NCBI RefSeq assembly: GCF_003236295.1
Contig: NZ_POTW01000014.1
Coordinates: forward strand, 40,527-104,526
Source of the DNA: Jiangella anatolica
GTDB taxonomy: Bacteria; Actinomycetota; Actinomycetes; Jiangellales; Jiangellaceae
Reading direction: 5' to 3'
Length of the DNA: 64,000 bases
Part shown: one piece after another, positions 38,222-46,595 of the stretch
Layout: each line of letters begins with the position of its first letter
Position numbering within the stretch: the stretch's first letter is position 1
Position numbers and translations under genes: made by a program
The notes under the pieces: generated by a model
Told to the model about the DNA's origin: nothing
Databases searched by the model: none
What the model saw: only the letters and a program-made list of their open reading frames with translations

Positions 38222-39583
38222 ATGGATCGCCGCATCTTCGGTCTCGAGAACGAGTACGGCGTCACGTGCACGTTCCGCGGGCAGCGGCGACTGTCGCCCG
38301 ACGAGGTCGCCCGCTACCTCTTCCGCCGGGTCGTCACGTGGGGCCGCAGCAGCAACGTCTTCCTCTCCAACGGCGCGCGCCTGTACCTCGACGTCGGCAG
38401 CCACCCCGAGTACGCCACGCCCGAGTGCGACAGCATCATCGACCTCGTCACCCACGACAAGGCCGGTGAGCGGGTCCTCGAGGGGCTGCTGGTCGACGCG
38501 GAGAAGCGGCTGGCCGAAGAGGGCATCGCCGGCGACGTCTACCTGTTCAAGAACAACACCGACTCCGCCGGCAACTCCTACGGCTGCCACGAGAACTACC
38601 TGGTCGGCCGGCACGGCGAGTTCTCCCGGCTGGCCGACATCCTGATCCCGTTCCTGGTCACCCGGCAGATCATCTGCGGCGCCGGCAAGGTGCTGCAGAC
38701 GCCGCGGGGCGCGGTGTTCGCCGTCAGCCAGCGGGCCGAGCACATCTGGGAGGGCGTCTCCAGCGCCACCACCCGCAGCCGGCCGATCATCAACACCCGC
38801 GACGAGCCGCACTCCGACGCCGAGCGGTACCGCCGGCTGCACGTCATCGTCGGCGACTCCAACATGAACGAGTGCACGACGCTGCTCAAGGTCGGCGCGA
38901 CCGATCTGGTGCTGCGCATGATCGAGGCCGGCGTCGGCCTGCGCGACATGACGCTGGAGAACCCGATCCGGGCGATCCGCGAGATCAGCCACGACCTCAC
39001 CGGCCGCCGCAAGGTCCGGCTGGCCGGCGGCCGCGAGGCGTCCGCGCTGGAGATCCAGGAGGAGTACTTCACCAAGGCCCGCGACTTCGTCGAGCGGCGC
39101 GAGCTGGCCACCCCGGCCATCCAGCGGGTGCTGGAGCTGTGGGAGCGCACCATCAAGGCCGTCGACTCCGCCGACCTCTCGCTGGTCGAGGGCGAGATCG
39201 ACTGGGTGACGAAGTACCGCCTCATCGAGCGCTACCGGGCCAAGCACAACATGACGCTGACCCACCCGCGGGTCGCCCAGCTCGACCTCGCCTACCACGA
39301 CATCCACCGTGGCCGCGGCCTGTACTACCTGCTGGAGAAGCGCGGCCAGGTGCAGCGGGTCGCCCGCGACGTGGAGATCTTCGAGGCCAAGTCGGTTCCG
39401 CCGCAGACGACACGGGCGAAGCTGCGCGGCGAGTTCATCAAGCGCGCCCAGGAGCGCCGCCGCGACTTCACCGTCGACTGGGTCCATCTCAAGCTGAACG
39501 ACCAGGCACAACGGACCGTCCTGTGCAAGGACCCGTTCCGTTCCGTCGACGAGCGGGTGGCCCGCCTCATCGAAGGCATGTGA
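38222..39583 (+). CDS. pafA: Pup ligase
   Basis: A 453-residue ligase that activates the C-terminal Glu of Pup with ATP and couples it to substrate lysines. Glu9 in [12 protein letters not shown] and Asp57 in [19 protein letters not shown] are the metal-binding and catalytic residues. [28 protein letters not shown] is the conserved nucleotide site shared with Dop. Unlike Dop, there is no long loop after the N-terminal strand. It starts 9 nt after prcA and must be co-transcribed with it. Confidence 0.97.
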   Translation: MDRRIFGLENEYGVTCTFRGQRRLSPDEVARYLFRRVVTWGRSSNVFLSNGARLYLDVGSHPEYATPECDSIIDLVTHDKAGERVLEGLLVDAEKRLAEEGIAGDVYLFKNNTDSAGNSYGCHENYLVGRHGEFSRLADILIPFLVTRQIICGAGKVLQTPRGAVFAVSQRAEHIWEGVSSATTRSRPIINTRDEPHSDAERYRRLHVIVGDSNMNECTTLLKVGATDLVLRMIEAGVGLRDMTLENPIRAIREISHDLTGRRKVRLAGGREASALEIQEEYFTKARDFVERRELATPAIQRVLELWERTIKAVDSADLSLVEGEIDWVTKYRLIERYRAKHNMTLTHPRVAQLDLAYHDIHRGRGLYYLLEKRGQVQRVARDVEIFEAKSVPPQTTRAKLRGEFIKRAQERRRDFTVDWVHLKLNDQAQRTVLCKDPFRSVDERVARLIEGM

Positions 39584-39691
39584 GCGTAAGCTGCCAGCCG
39601 CAGCCCGTTCAGGCAGTTCTCAGGTGCAGCGGTTAGGGTTGCCGCTTTGACGGAACAGACAGCCCGCGAAGAGATGAAGGACTAGTTCACC

Positions 39692-40765
39692 GTGCGCAGA
39701 CGACAGGCTCTGGCCGCTCTGATCGTGTCATCCGCCCTCGCGCTCTCGGCGTGTGGGGGTGACGACGGCGGCGGCGACGACGACTCGACCACCACGTCGG
39801 ACCTGGGCGTCGAGGTCTCCGGCGCAGCCGGTGAGAAGCCGACGCTCACCATCCCCGACGAGGACCCGCCGGAGGACCTGCAGATCGAGGTCCTGACCGA
39901 GGGCGACGGGCGCGAGGTCGGCGAGAACGACGTCGTCGTCGCGAACTACCTGGGCCAGACCTGGGAGCCGCGGCCGCCGGCCGCCGAGCAGCCCCCGGCC
40001 GAGGAGCCGCCCGCCGAGACGCCCGCCGAGACCGAGACCCCGGCTGAGGGCGACGTCGGCGGCGCGGCCAGCCCGACCGACGAGGCCAGCGCGGACCCGT
40101 CCGCCGACTCCGGCGAGGCCGAGCCGTACGTCTTCGACAACTCCTACGACCGTGGCGCCGCGGCCAGCTTCTCGCTGAACCAGGTCATCCCGGGCTGGAA
40201 GGACGGGCTCACCGGCCAGCACGTCGGCTCGCGCGTGCTGCTGTCGATCCCGCCGGACCAGGGCTACGGCGACCAGGACGGCCACGACCTGCAGAACGAC
40301 ACGCTGGTGTTCGTGGTCGACATCGTCGACTCGATCGACCCGACGGCGCACGCCTCCGGTGAGCCGGTCGCCGACCTGCCCGAGGGCCTGCCCACCGTCA
40401 CCGACGGCGAGGACGGCGCCGCGCCGACGCTCTCCTTCGAGGGCGCCACCCCGCCGGAGACGTCGGACTCGACGCTCACCATCACCGGCGACGGCGGGGA
40501 GCTGGGCACGAACCTCGTGGTCAACATGGTGCAGGCGTCCTACCCCGACGGCGCCGACGTCATCACGACGTGGGACGAGGGCCAGGCGCCGCTGACGCTG
40601 GCGGCCGAGCAGCTGGCCGGCATCCCCGGCCTCGCCGAGGCGCTCACCGGCGCCACCGTCGGCAGCCGCGTCGTCAGCCGCATCTCGGCCGCGGACAACG
40701 CCAACCAGGACGGCACCGCGGGCACGCCGCTGGTGCTGGTCATCGACGTCATCGGGAGCTTCTGA
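39692..40765 (+). CDS. Exported lipoprotein with FKBP-type peptidyl-prolyl isomerase domains
   Basis: A 357-residue lipoprotein: basic start MRRRQ, lipobox LSAC with Cys21, and an acidic linker. The first FKBP unit (VLTEGDGREVGENDVVVANYLGQTWEP ... ASFSLNQVIPGWKDGLTGQHVGSRVLLSIPPDQGYG ... LVFVVDIVD) is interrupted by about 50 residues of Pro/Glu/Ala-rich sequence (nt 39967-40120). A second, more diverged unit fills the C-terminal half (LTITGDGGELGTNLVVNMVQASYPDG ... VGSRVVSRI). It would fold exported proteins at the cell surface. The GTG start has AAGGA upstream. Confidence 0.88.
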   Translation: MRRRQALAALIVSSALALSACGGDDGGGDDDSTTTSDLGVEVSGAAGEKPTLTIPDEDPPEDLQIEVLTEGDGREVGENDVVVANYLGQTWEPRPPAAEQPPAEEPPAETPAETETPAEGDVGGAASPTDEASADPSADSGEAEPYVFDNSYDRGAAASFSLNQVIPGWKDGLTGQHVGSRVLLSIPPDQGYGDQDGHDLQNDTLVFVVDIVDSIDPTAHASGEPVADLPEGLPTVTDGEDGAAPTLSFEGATPPETSDSTLTITGDGGELGTNLVVNMVQASYPDGADVITTWDEGQAPLTLAAEQLAGIPGLAEALTGATVGSRVVSRISAADNANQDGTAGTPLVLVIDVIGSF

Positions 40766-41130
40766 TGGGACTGGAACGACCCGAGATCGACTTCGTCGGC
40801 GGCGACGCCCCGACGGACCTGCAGATCTCCGACCTCACCGTCGGTGACGGCAAGGAGGCCACACCGGGCGCCACCGTCCTCGTCCACTACCTGGGTGTGG
40901 AGTTCGAGTCCGGCGAGGAGTTCGACGCGTCGTGGAACCGCGGCGCGCCGATCGAGTTCCCGCTGCAGGGCCTGATCAAGGGCTGGCAGGACGGCATCCC
41001 CGGCATGCGCGTGGGCGGGCGCCGTCAGCTGGTCGTCCCGCCGGCGCAGGCCTACGGCCCGGCCGGCGGCGGTCACCGGCTCTCCGGCAAGACGCTGGTC
41101 TTCGTCATCGACCTGCTCGACGTCAAGTAG
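40765..41130 (+). CDS. FKBP-type peptidyl-prolyl cis-trans isomerase, cytosolic
   Basis: A compact 121-residue single-domain FKBP: VLVHYLGVEFESGEEFDASWNRGAPIEFPLQGLIKGWQDGIPGMRVGGRRQLVVPPAQAYG is textbook family sequence, including the hydrophobic pocket residues (Tyr, Phe, Trp, Ile). There is no signal peptide, so it acts in the cytosol. Its ATG shares one base with the stop of the exported FKBP gene (TGATG), so the two isomerases are translationally coupled. Confidence 0.95.
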   Translation: MGLERPEIDFVGGDAPTDLQISDLTVGDGKEATPGATVLVHYLGVEFESGEEFDASWNRGAPIEFPLQGLIKGWQDGIPGMRVGGRRQLVVPPAQAYGPAGGGHRLSGKTLVFVIDLLDVK

Positions 41131-41140
41131 ACGACACACC

Positions 41141-41180
41141 CGAACTCCCGTCACCCCGTGCCCGGGGTGGCGGGAGTTCG
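41141..41180 (+). terminator. Strong hairpin terminator after the FKBP genes
   Basis: Arms 41141-41157 (CGAACTCCCGTCACCCC) and 41164-41180 are complementary at 16 of 17 positions around a 6-nt loop. No U-run follows, usual for actinobacterial terminators. It lies 10 nt after the FKBP stop and ends the prcB-to-FKBP transcription unit. Confidence 0.8.
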
Positions 41181-41224
41181 CGCGTCCGGGCAACCTTTCC
41201 GGCAGGACCGGTGTCAGGAGGGGT

Positions 41225-41740
41225 GTGCGCAACGACGGGTTCGACGAGTTCGTGGCCGGATGGTCCGGGCGGCTGCTCCGCTCGGCCTACCTGCTGACAG
41301 GTGACCGTGGCCTCGCCGAGGACCTGGTCCAGGACGTGTACGAGCGGCTGTACGTGGCCTGGCCGCGGGTCACCGACCCGGCTGCGTACGCGCACCGGGC
41401 GCTGACTCGGCAGGCGATGAACCGCTGGCGGATGCGGTCGCGGCGGCCGAAGGAGGCCGCCCTCGGCACCGAGCACGACCCGCCCGACCACCGCGGCGAC
41501 GCCACCGAGGCGCTGCACGAGCGCGCCGTCATCGTGGCGGCGCTGCGGACGCTGACCGCGCGGCAGCGGGCGGTCGTGGTGCTGCGGTTCTTCGCCGACC
41601 TCTCGGAGGCCGACACCGCGGTCGCCATGGGCTGCTCCGTCGGCACCGTGAAGAGCCAGACGTCACGCGGCCTGGCCCGGCTGCGGACGGTCCTGCCGGC
41701 CATCGACGACACGCGAGTCAATTCGGAGGAGAAGTCATGA
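41225..41740 (+). CDS. RNA polymerase sigma-70 factor, ECF/SigE family
   Basis: A 171-residue sigma factor. Region 2 is FDEFVAGWSGRLLRSAYLLTGDRGLAEDLVQDVYERLY (core binding and -10 recognition), region 4 is LRTLTARQRAVVVLRFFADLSEADTAVAMGCSVGTVKSQTSRGLARLR (-35 recognition). It belongs to the SigE-like actinobacterial group often paired with a downstream membrane protein. GTG start with AGGAGG directly upstream. Its ATGA overlap with the next gene points to a sigma/anti-sigma-like pair. Confidence 0.92.
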   Translation: MRNDGFDEFVAGWSGRLLRSAYLLTGDRGLAEDLVQDVYERLYVAWPRVTDPAAYAHRALTRQAMNRWRMRSRRPKEAALGTEHDPPDHRGDATEALHERAVIVAALRTLTARQRAVVVLRFFADLSEADTAVAMGCSVGTVKSQTSRGLARLRTVLPAIDDTRVNSEEKS

Positions 41741-42837
41741 CCCACGACGAGAACGCCCTGCGCGCCGCCCTGACGGCCGCGACGGCGTCCGTGGACCCCG
41801 GGGCCGATGTAGTGCGCCGCGCCCGCGACGGTGGCCGCCGGCGGCTGCGCAGGCATCGTGTCCAGGTGGGCGCGGCCTCGGTCCTGACGGCGGCGGCCGT
41901 GGTCTCCGGCGTGGTGCCGCTGCTCGGCGGCGGCTCCGGAACGTCGACGGTGGCGCCGCCCGAGCCCGCCGCGTCGGTGCCGTCGGACCTGCCGACCGGG
42001 GTCGGCGCGGACTGCGAGCACCAGCCCGGCTACGGCTACCAGATCACCCCGGCCGACCTGCCGGACGAGGTCCGGCTGCTGTGGCACGACGAGCGGCTGG
42101 ACGTCGACCAGGCCTGGCCACGGATGGAGACCGGCCCGTGCAGCCGCGGCGAGGTGAGTGTGGCCGGCGTCGACGCCGACGGCGTCATCGTGCGCCTCGC
42201 CACCGTGACCGGACCCGAGCCGGCCGGCATCGTGCCGGCCGGGACGGCGCCGGGCACGCTGGTGCCGGGACCGGAGGACGACGAGGCGGGCCGCCGCGAC
42301 CTCGCCTGGCTGCTGCCGGACGGCCAGCAGCTGCGGGTCGACGCGGACGGCTTCACCGACGCGGAGCTGGCGGAACTGGCGGCCACCGCGACCCTGACCG
42401 ACGGCGCCGTCGACCTCGGTGACTGGCCGGCCGCCGTGGGGCTGGACTATGCGGGCGAGCCGAGTCCCGCGCGGTCGACCCAGTACACCTGGGAGGTCTC
42501 GGGCCCGCAGGGGTCCCTCACCGTCCAGACCGCCGCGTCGGGCAGCATCTACGGCTGGGGACTGACCGGTGACCGGATCGTCGACTTCGGCGGCCGGCCG
42601 GCCGTGCTGCGCGGCCCGGAGCACCTGGTGTGGTCGCCGGCGGACGGCGTGATGGCCACGCTCATCGTCGCCGAAGGGCTGGACCCGCTGGAGGTGGCCG
42701 CCACCGTCGGCCCGGTGCCGGCCGACGACCCACGGCTGGCCGGCGCCGACGCCCCCACGCTGGAGGAGACCGGCACCGCCGAGCCGGAGGAGACCGGCAC
42801 CGCCGAGCCGGAGGAGACGGCCACCCCGACGAGCTGA
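41737..42837 (+). CDS. Single-pass membrane protein coupled to the sigma factor (anti-sigma-like)
   Basis: A 366-residue protein with a cytosolic N-terminus of about 45 residues (LRAALTAATASVDPGADVVRRARDGGRRRLRRHR), one membrane helix (VGAASVLTAAAVVSGVVPLL) and a long extracytoplasmic region. The topology fits an anti-sigma factor or co-sensor, but no zinc-binding anti-sigma motif is visible, so this is inferred from gene order. The C-terminus has a short tandem repeat, EETGTAEP twice and a third partial copy, from 24-bp DNA repeats at 42763-42786 and 42787-42810. Confidence 0.7.
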   Translation: MTHDENALRAALTAATASVDPGADVVRRARDGGRRRLRRHRVQVGAASVLTAAAVVSGVVPLLGGGSGTSTVAPPEPAASVPSDLPTGVGADCEHQPGYGYQITPADLPDEVRLLWHDERLDVDQAWPRMETGPCSRGEVSVAGVDADGVIVRLATVTGPEPAGIVPAGTAPGTLVPGPEDDEAGRRDLAWLLPDGQQLRVDADGFTDAELAELAATATLTDGAVDLGDWPAAVGLDYAGEPSPARSTQYTWEVSGPQGSLTVQTAASGSIYGWGLTGDRIVDFGGRPAVLRGPEHLVWSPADGVMATLIVAEGLDPLEVAATVGPVPADDPRLAGADAPTLEETGTAEPEETGTAEPEETATPTS

Positions 42838-42844
42838 GGCCGCC

Positions 42845-43933
42845 TCAGCCGTCGTGCTTGAGCAGGTTGCCGGCGTGCCGGCCGGCGGCGGCCGCGGCGA
42901 GGAAGTAGGCGCCGTCGTCGTCGAGGCCGCGGCCCATCGTCGACAGCTCGACGGGAGACTCGGCCAGCGCCTCGGCCAGGCCGTCGACGGAGACGGTGAC
43001 GAGGTGGTGGCGGCCGTCCAGCCGGGCCGCCTGGGTGCGGACCTTCTCGCCGAACTCCCCGGGCAGGTCCGGCACGACGATGTCCGCGGGCGCCAGCGCG
43101 ACCTTGCCGTACGCCGTCAGGCTGTGGTGCGACACGCCGTGGTGCCGGGCCCGGGGGTCGGCCGAGCTGACCCGCAGCGACCCGATCGGCCGCCCACCCA
43201 GGACCACCGTGGCGTTGACGGCCTCGCCGCAGGCGACGCCCGAGAAGCCCCAGCGGGTGCCGGTGCCGAGGTTCCCCGGCCCTTGGGTGACGACGACGAC
43301 GTCGGCCTCCAGCACGTGCTTGGCCGCCAGCAGGCCGGTGTGCAGCGTCACCGCCTCCAGGTCGCCCCCGAAGGCCTGGCCGGTGGTGACGGTGCCGGCC
43401 AGCCAGCCGGCCTCGCGCAGCGCCGCCGCCGTCCGGCTGAACCACAGCGGCAGCGCGCCGCCGTCGGTCATGACGTAGACCACCCGGACCTCGGCTGGGA
43501 AGGCCGCCGAGGTCGTCAGGCCGGCCAGGATCGCCGGCAGCGCCGAGTGCAGGTCCGCCGTCACCACGGGCAGTCCCTCGAGATCGTCGGCCTCGCGCAG
43601 CACCTCGTGCCACTCCGAGTCCTGCTCGTCGGCGCCGAGGACGGTGGCCTGCAGGGGCGTGTAGCGGGCCTTCACCAGGTGCCCGGGGCCCGGCTCGGGG
43701 TCCGGCGGCAGCCGGTTCGGCACGGCGACGACCAGCGCGTAGCCGCCCGTGCCCAGCCCCATGGTCAGCGCGGTCGTGTTCAGCACGACGATGTCGCCGG
43801 GGCGCGGCTGCCCCACGAGCCCGTCGTAGGCCAGCGCCCGCACCTGCTGCCCGTCGACCTCGACACGCAGCTGCGTCGCGCCGGCCCACGAGGCGTCTAC
43901 TGTTTTCACCACACCGTTTCGCCAGCGGATCAC
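42845..43933 (-). CDS. DUF3866 family protein
   Basis: A 362-residue cytosolic protein of the DUF3866 family, recognisable from IRWRNGVVKTV, LVGQPRPGDIVVLNTTALTMGLGTGGYALVVA, ARYTPLQATVLGADEQDSEWH and the glycine-rich VVVTQGPGNLGTGTRWGFSGVACGEAVNA. Its function is unknown. It usually lies divergently beside pafB in actinobacteria, as here, suggesting shared control through the palindrome in between. The GTG start is at 43933. Confidence 0.85.
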   Translation of the reverse strand: MIRWRNGVVKTVDASWAGATQLRVEVDGQQVRALAYDGLVGQPRPGDIVVLNTTALTMGLGTGGYALVVAVPNRLPPDPEPGPGHLVKARYTPLQATVLGADEQDSEWHEVLREADDLEGLPVVTADLHSALPAILAGLTTSAAFPAEVRVVYVMTDGGALPLWFSRTAAALREAGWLAGTVTTGQAFGGDLEAVTLHTGLLAAKHVLEADVVVVTQGPGNLGTGTRWGFSGVACGEAVNATVVLGGRPIGSLRVSSADPRARHHGVSHHSLTAYGKVALAPADIVVPDLPGEFGEKVRTQAARLDGRHHLVTVSVDGLAEALAESPVELSTMGRGLDDDGAYFLAAAAAGRHAGNLLKHDG

Positions 43934-43940
43934 GCGTTGA

Positions 43941-43959
43941 GACTAGCCATTGGCTAGTC
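43941..43959. promoter_or_regulatory. Perfect 19-bp palindrome between DUF3866 gene and pafB
   Basis: GACTAGCCATTGGCTAGTC: 9-bp arms around a single central base. It lies 7 nt from the DUF3866 start codon and 28 nt from the pafB start, filling most of the 54-nt divergent promoter region. Such symmetry and placement indicate an operator for a dimeric regulator acting on both genes. It does not resemble the published RecA-NDp (PafBC) promoter motif. Confidence 0.75.
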
Positions 43960-43987
43960 TCGCGCTGGCAAGGGATTGGGGGTAGGC

Positions 43988-44962
43988 GTGTCGCAGGCGG
44001 CCAAGAGCGAGCGGCTGATGAACCTCGTCATCTGTTTGCTCGTCGCGCGCGGATACGTGCCGAAGAGCCGGATCCGCGAGGTCGTCGGGGGGTACGGGGA
44101 CCAGAGTGACGACGCCTTCGAACGTATGTTCGAGCGTGACAAGGAGGAGTTGCGCGAGGTCGGCATCCCGATCGAGACCGGCGGCTTCGACCCGCTCGGC
44201 GACGAGGAGCCCGGCTACCGCATCCTGCGCCACGAGTTCGAGCTGCCGGAGATCCGGCTGGAGCCGGACGAGGCGGCCGTCGTCGGGCTGGCCGCCCGGG
44301 TCTGGCAGCACACCTACCTGTCCGAGGCGTCCAGCACCGCCGTCCTGAAGCTGCAGGCCGTCGGCGTCGAGGCCGACACCGGCTCGCTGGGCGCGGTCGA
44401 GCCGCGCGTCGGGGGAGAGGAGCCGGCCTTCTGGCCGCTGTGGGAGGCCGTCCGCGACCGCCGCCCGGTCACGTTCCTGCACCGCAAGAGCTCCACGTCC
44501 GAGCCGCTGGAGCGGCATCTGCAGCCGTGGAGCGTACTGTCCTGGCACGGCCGCTGGTACGTGGTGGGCCACGACACCGGCCGCGACGCCGCGCGGATGT
44601 TCCGCATGTCGCGCATCGTCGGCGACGTGCGGCCCGACGGCGACGCCGGCAGCTACCAGGTCCCGGCGCCCGAGACGGTGCGCGAGGCCGCCGCCAGCCT
44701 CGCGCCGCCGGAGCGCTCGCCCGTCCTGCACGCGCTCATCCGGGTCCGGCATGGCAGCGGGCACGGCCTGCGCCGGCGCGCTACGTTCGTAGCGACGGAC
44801 GCGATGACCGGATGGGACGAGGTGACGGTGCCCTACACGAGCAACCAGGCGCTGGCCGAAGAGCTGGTCAGCCACGGCGCCGACGTCGTCGCGGCGGAGC
44901 CGGTGGAACTGCGCGACGCGGTCGTGGAACGGCTGCGCGCCATCCTCGCGGAGCCGGCGTGA
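43988..44962 (+). CDS. pafB: WYL-domain transcriptional regulator PafB
   Basis: A 324-residue regulator that pairs with PafC; in mycobacteria PafBC activates RecA-independent DNA-damage genes. An N-terminal winged helix (AKSERLMNLVICLLVARGYVPKSRIREVVGGYGDQSDDAFERMFERDKEELREVGIPI) leads to the WYL domain (PVTFLHRKSS, LQPWSVLSWHGRWYVVGHD, MFRMSRI) and a C-terminal WCX extension. GTG at 43988 (VSQAAKSER) is preferred over the TTG at 43976. The stop overlaps the pafC start (GTGA). Confidence 0.94.
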   Translation: MSQAAKSERLMNLVICLLVARGYVPKSRIREVVGGYGDQSDDAFERMFERDKEELREVGIPIETGGFDPLGDEEPGYRILRHEFELPEIRLEPDEAAVVGLAARVWQHTYLSEASSTAVLKLQAVGVEADTGSLGAVEPRVGGEEPAFWPLWEAVRDRRPVTFLHRKSSTSEPLERHLQPWSVLSWHGRWYVVGHDTGRDAARMFRMSRIVGDVRPDGDAGSYQVPAPETVREAAASLAPPERSPVLHALIRVRHGSGHGLRRRATFVATDAMTGWDEVTVPYTSNQALAEELVSHGADVVAAEPVELRDAVVERLRAILAEPA

Positions 44963-46011
44963 GCCCTGCGAAGAAGGCGCCGCCGAAGAAGACCACCCGC
45001 AAGCGGACGGCGACCCGCCCGGCCGCGCCGACCCGACGCGCGGACAGCGCGCAGGCGCAGGTCACCCGGCTGCTGTCGATGCTGCCGTACCTGCGCTCGC
45101 ACCCCAGCGCGAAGGTCTCCGAGGTGGCGGCGCTGTTCGGCGTCAGCGAGCGGCAGGTCATCCGCGACCTGCAGGTGCTCTGGTTCTCCGGCCTGCCCGG
45201 CCTGCAGATGGGCGACTACATCGAGGTCGACATGGAGGCGGTCGAGGGCGAGGGCATCATCAGCGTCTCCAACGCCGACTACCTGGCCCGGCCGCTGCGG
45301 CTGCGCACCGACGAGGCGGTCGCGCTGATCGTCGCGCTGCGCACGCTGGCCTCGGTGCCCGGCTCGTTCGAGCGCGGCGCCGTCGAGCGGGCGATCACGA
45401 AGCTCGAGAACGCCGCCGGCGAGGTCGCCGAGCAGGCCGCGGCCGTTCAGGTGCAGGTCGACGGCGACGCGGTCGCCGACGTCGCCGCGACGGTGCGCAG
45501 CGCGCTGGACGCGAAGAACCGGCTGCACCTGTCCTACTGGGTGCCGGCCCGCGACGAGGCCACCGAGCGCGACGTCGACCCGATGCGGCTGGTCGTGGTC
45601 GACGGCCGGCTCTACCTGGAGGGCTGGTGCCACCGGGCGGAGTCGGTGCGGCTGTTCCGGCTGGACCGGGTGCTCGACGTCAAGGAGCTCGACGTCCCGG
45701 CGCAGGTGCCCAGCCAGGCGCAGCCCCGTGACCTCGACGGCGGCCTGTTCCAGCCGTCGCCCGACGACGAGCTCGTGACGTTCGACCTGGCGCCGGCCGG
45801 GCGCTGGGTGGCCGACTACTACCCGTACGAGTCCGCCGAGGAGCGGCCGGGCGGCGAGCTGCGGCTGCGGCTACGGGTCCGCGACCGCGCCTGGGTGCGA
45901 CGGCTGGCGCTGCGGCTGTGCGGCACCGGCCGGGTGGTCGAGCCCGCCGACCTCGCCGCCGAGGTCACCGCGGCCGCCCGCGAGGCGTTGTCCGCGTACG
46001 GCGAACGGTAG
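44959..46011 (+). CDS. pafC: WYL-domain transcriptional regulator PafC
   Basis: A 350-residue partner of PafB. It begins with an unusual Lys/Arg/Thr-rich tail (SPAKKAPPKKTTRKRTATRP), then a winged helix (VTRLLSMLPYLRSHPSAKVSEVAALFGVSERQVIRDLQVLWFSGLPG), WYL core (RLHLSYWVPARDEATERDVDPMRLVVVDGRLYLEGWCHRAESVRLFRLDRV) and WCX region. The ligand of the WYL domain is thought to be single-stranded nucleic acid in this family. Starts are coupled with pafB through GTGA. Confidence 0.94.
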   Translation: MSPAKKAPPKKTTRKRTATRPAAPTRRADSAQAQVTRLLSMLPYLRSHPSAKVSEVAALFGVSERQVIRDLQVLWFSGLPGLQMGDYIEVDMEAVEGEGIISVSNADYLARPLRLRTDEAVALIVALRTLASVPGSFERGAVERAITKLENAAGEVAEQAAAVQVQVDGDAVADVAATVRSALDAKNRLHLSYWVPARDEATERDVDPMRLVVVDGRLYLEGWCHRAESVRLFRLDRVLDVKELDVPAQVPSQAQPRDLDGGLFQPSPDDELVTFDLAPAGRWVADYYPYESAEERPGGELRLRLRVRDRAWVRRLALRLCGTGRVVEPADLAAEVTAAAREALSAYGER

Positions 46012-46021
46012 GCTCCAGGAG

Positions 46022-46195
46022 ATGTCCGCCCTCGCCGTCTGGCTCTTCGTCCTCCTCGCCATCGCGCTGGTGGGGGCGATCGCGCTGGTCGTCCGGGCGG
46101 CCTGGGTGCTGATCCGCAAGCTCGGGGCGCTGGGCACGGAGATGAACGCTCTGCAAGACGACCTTGACGAAACCGTAGGATCGAGGTTGAAGTAG
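46022..46195 (+). CDS. 57-residue single-pass membrane protein
   Basis: A small gene, MSALAVWLFVLLAIALVGAIALVVRAAWVLI..., with one long helix (residues 4-31) followed by a charged segment (RKLGALGTEMNALQDDLDETVGSRLK) that could form a short amphipathic helix. It lies 10 nt after pafC with a GGCTCCAGGAG site upstream, so it belongs to the pafBC transcript. The layout (anchor plus amphipathic tail, next to tatA and tatC) recalls a Tat- or divisome-associated small protein, but no function can be assigned. Confidence 0.7.
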   Translation: MSALAVWLFVLLAIALVGAIALVVRAAWVLIRKLGALGTEMNALQDDLDETVGSRLK

Positions 46196-46287
46196 TCTCC
46201 GGCGCTGTCACATGATGGCCGGCAGGGAGCCCGCGCGAGTGCGACGGGTACCATCGACGAGACGTCCTCGTCAGGAAGAGGTTGACC

Positions 46288-46575
46288 ATGGGTAGCATCG
46301 GCACCTGGCAACTCATCATCGTCTTGGCCATAGTGTTCCTGCTGTTCGGGGCCAAGCGGCTGCCGGAGGCTGCCCGTGGGCTGGGCCGGTCGCTGAAGAT
46401 CTTCAAGTCCGAGACCGAGGGTCTGATCAACAAGGACGACAAGCGCGACGATCTCACCGGCGAGGCCACCAACGCACAGGCTCAGCAGCCCGCGCCCCGC
46501 GCCGTCGAGCAGCAGGCCGCGCCGCAGCAGCAGCCGGCCCCGCAGGCCGACGACCAGCCGCGCCGCGACGCCTGA
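46288..46575 (+). CDS. tatA: Sec-independent translocase subunit TatA
   Basis: A 95-residue pore-forming Tat subunit. The N-terminal membrane helix and hinge read [38 protein letters not shown], followed by a Gln/Pro/Ala-rich tail. ATG at 46288 has AGGAAGAGG upstream; a TTG two codons earlier is rejected. It exports folded proteins such as the Tat-signal amidase at 58.8 kb. tatC follows 20 nt downstream; no tatB is in the window. Confidence 0.95.
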   Translation: MGSIGTWQLIIVLAIVFLLFGAKRLPEAARGLGRSLKIFKSETEGLINKDDKRDDLTGEATNAQAQQPAPRAVEQQAAPQQQPAPQADDQPRRDA

Positions 46576-46595
46576 CCAGCGCTCGCTAGACCGAC

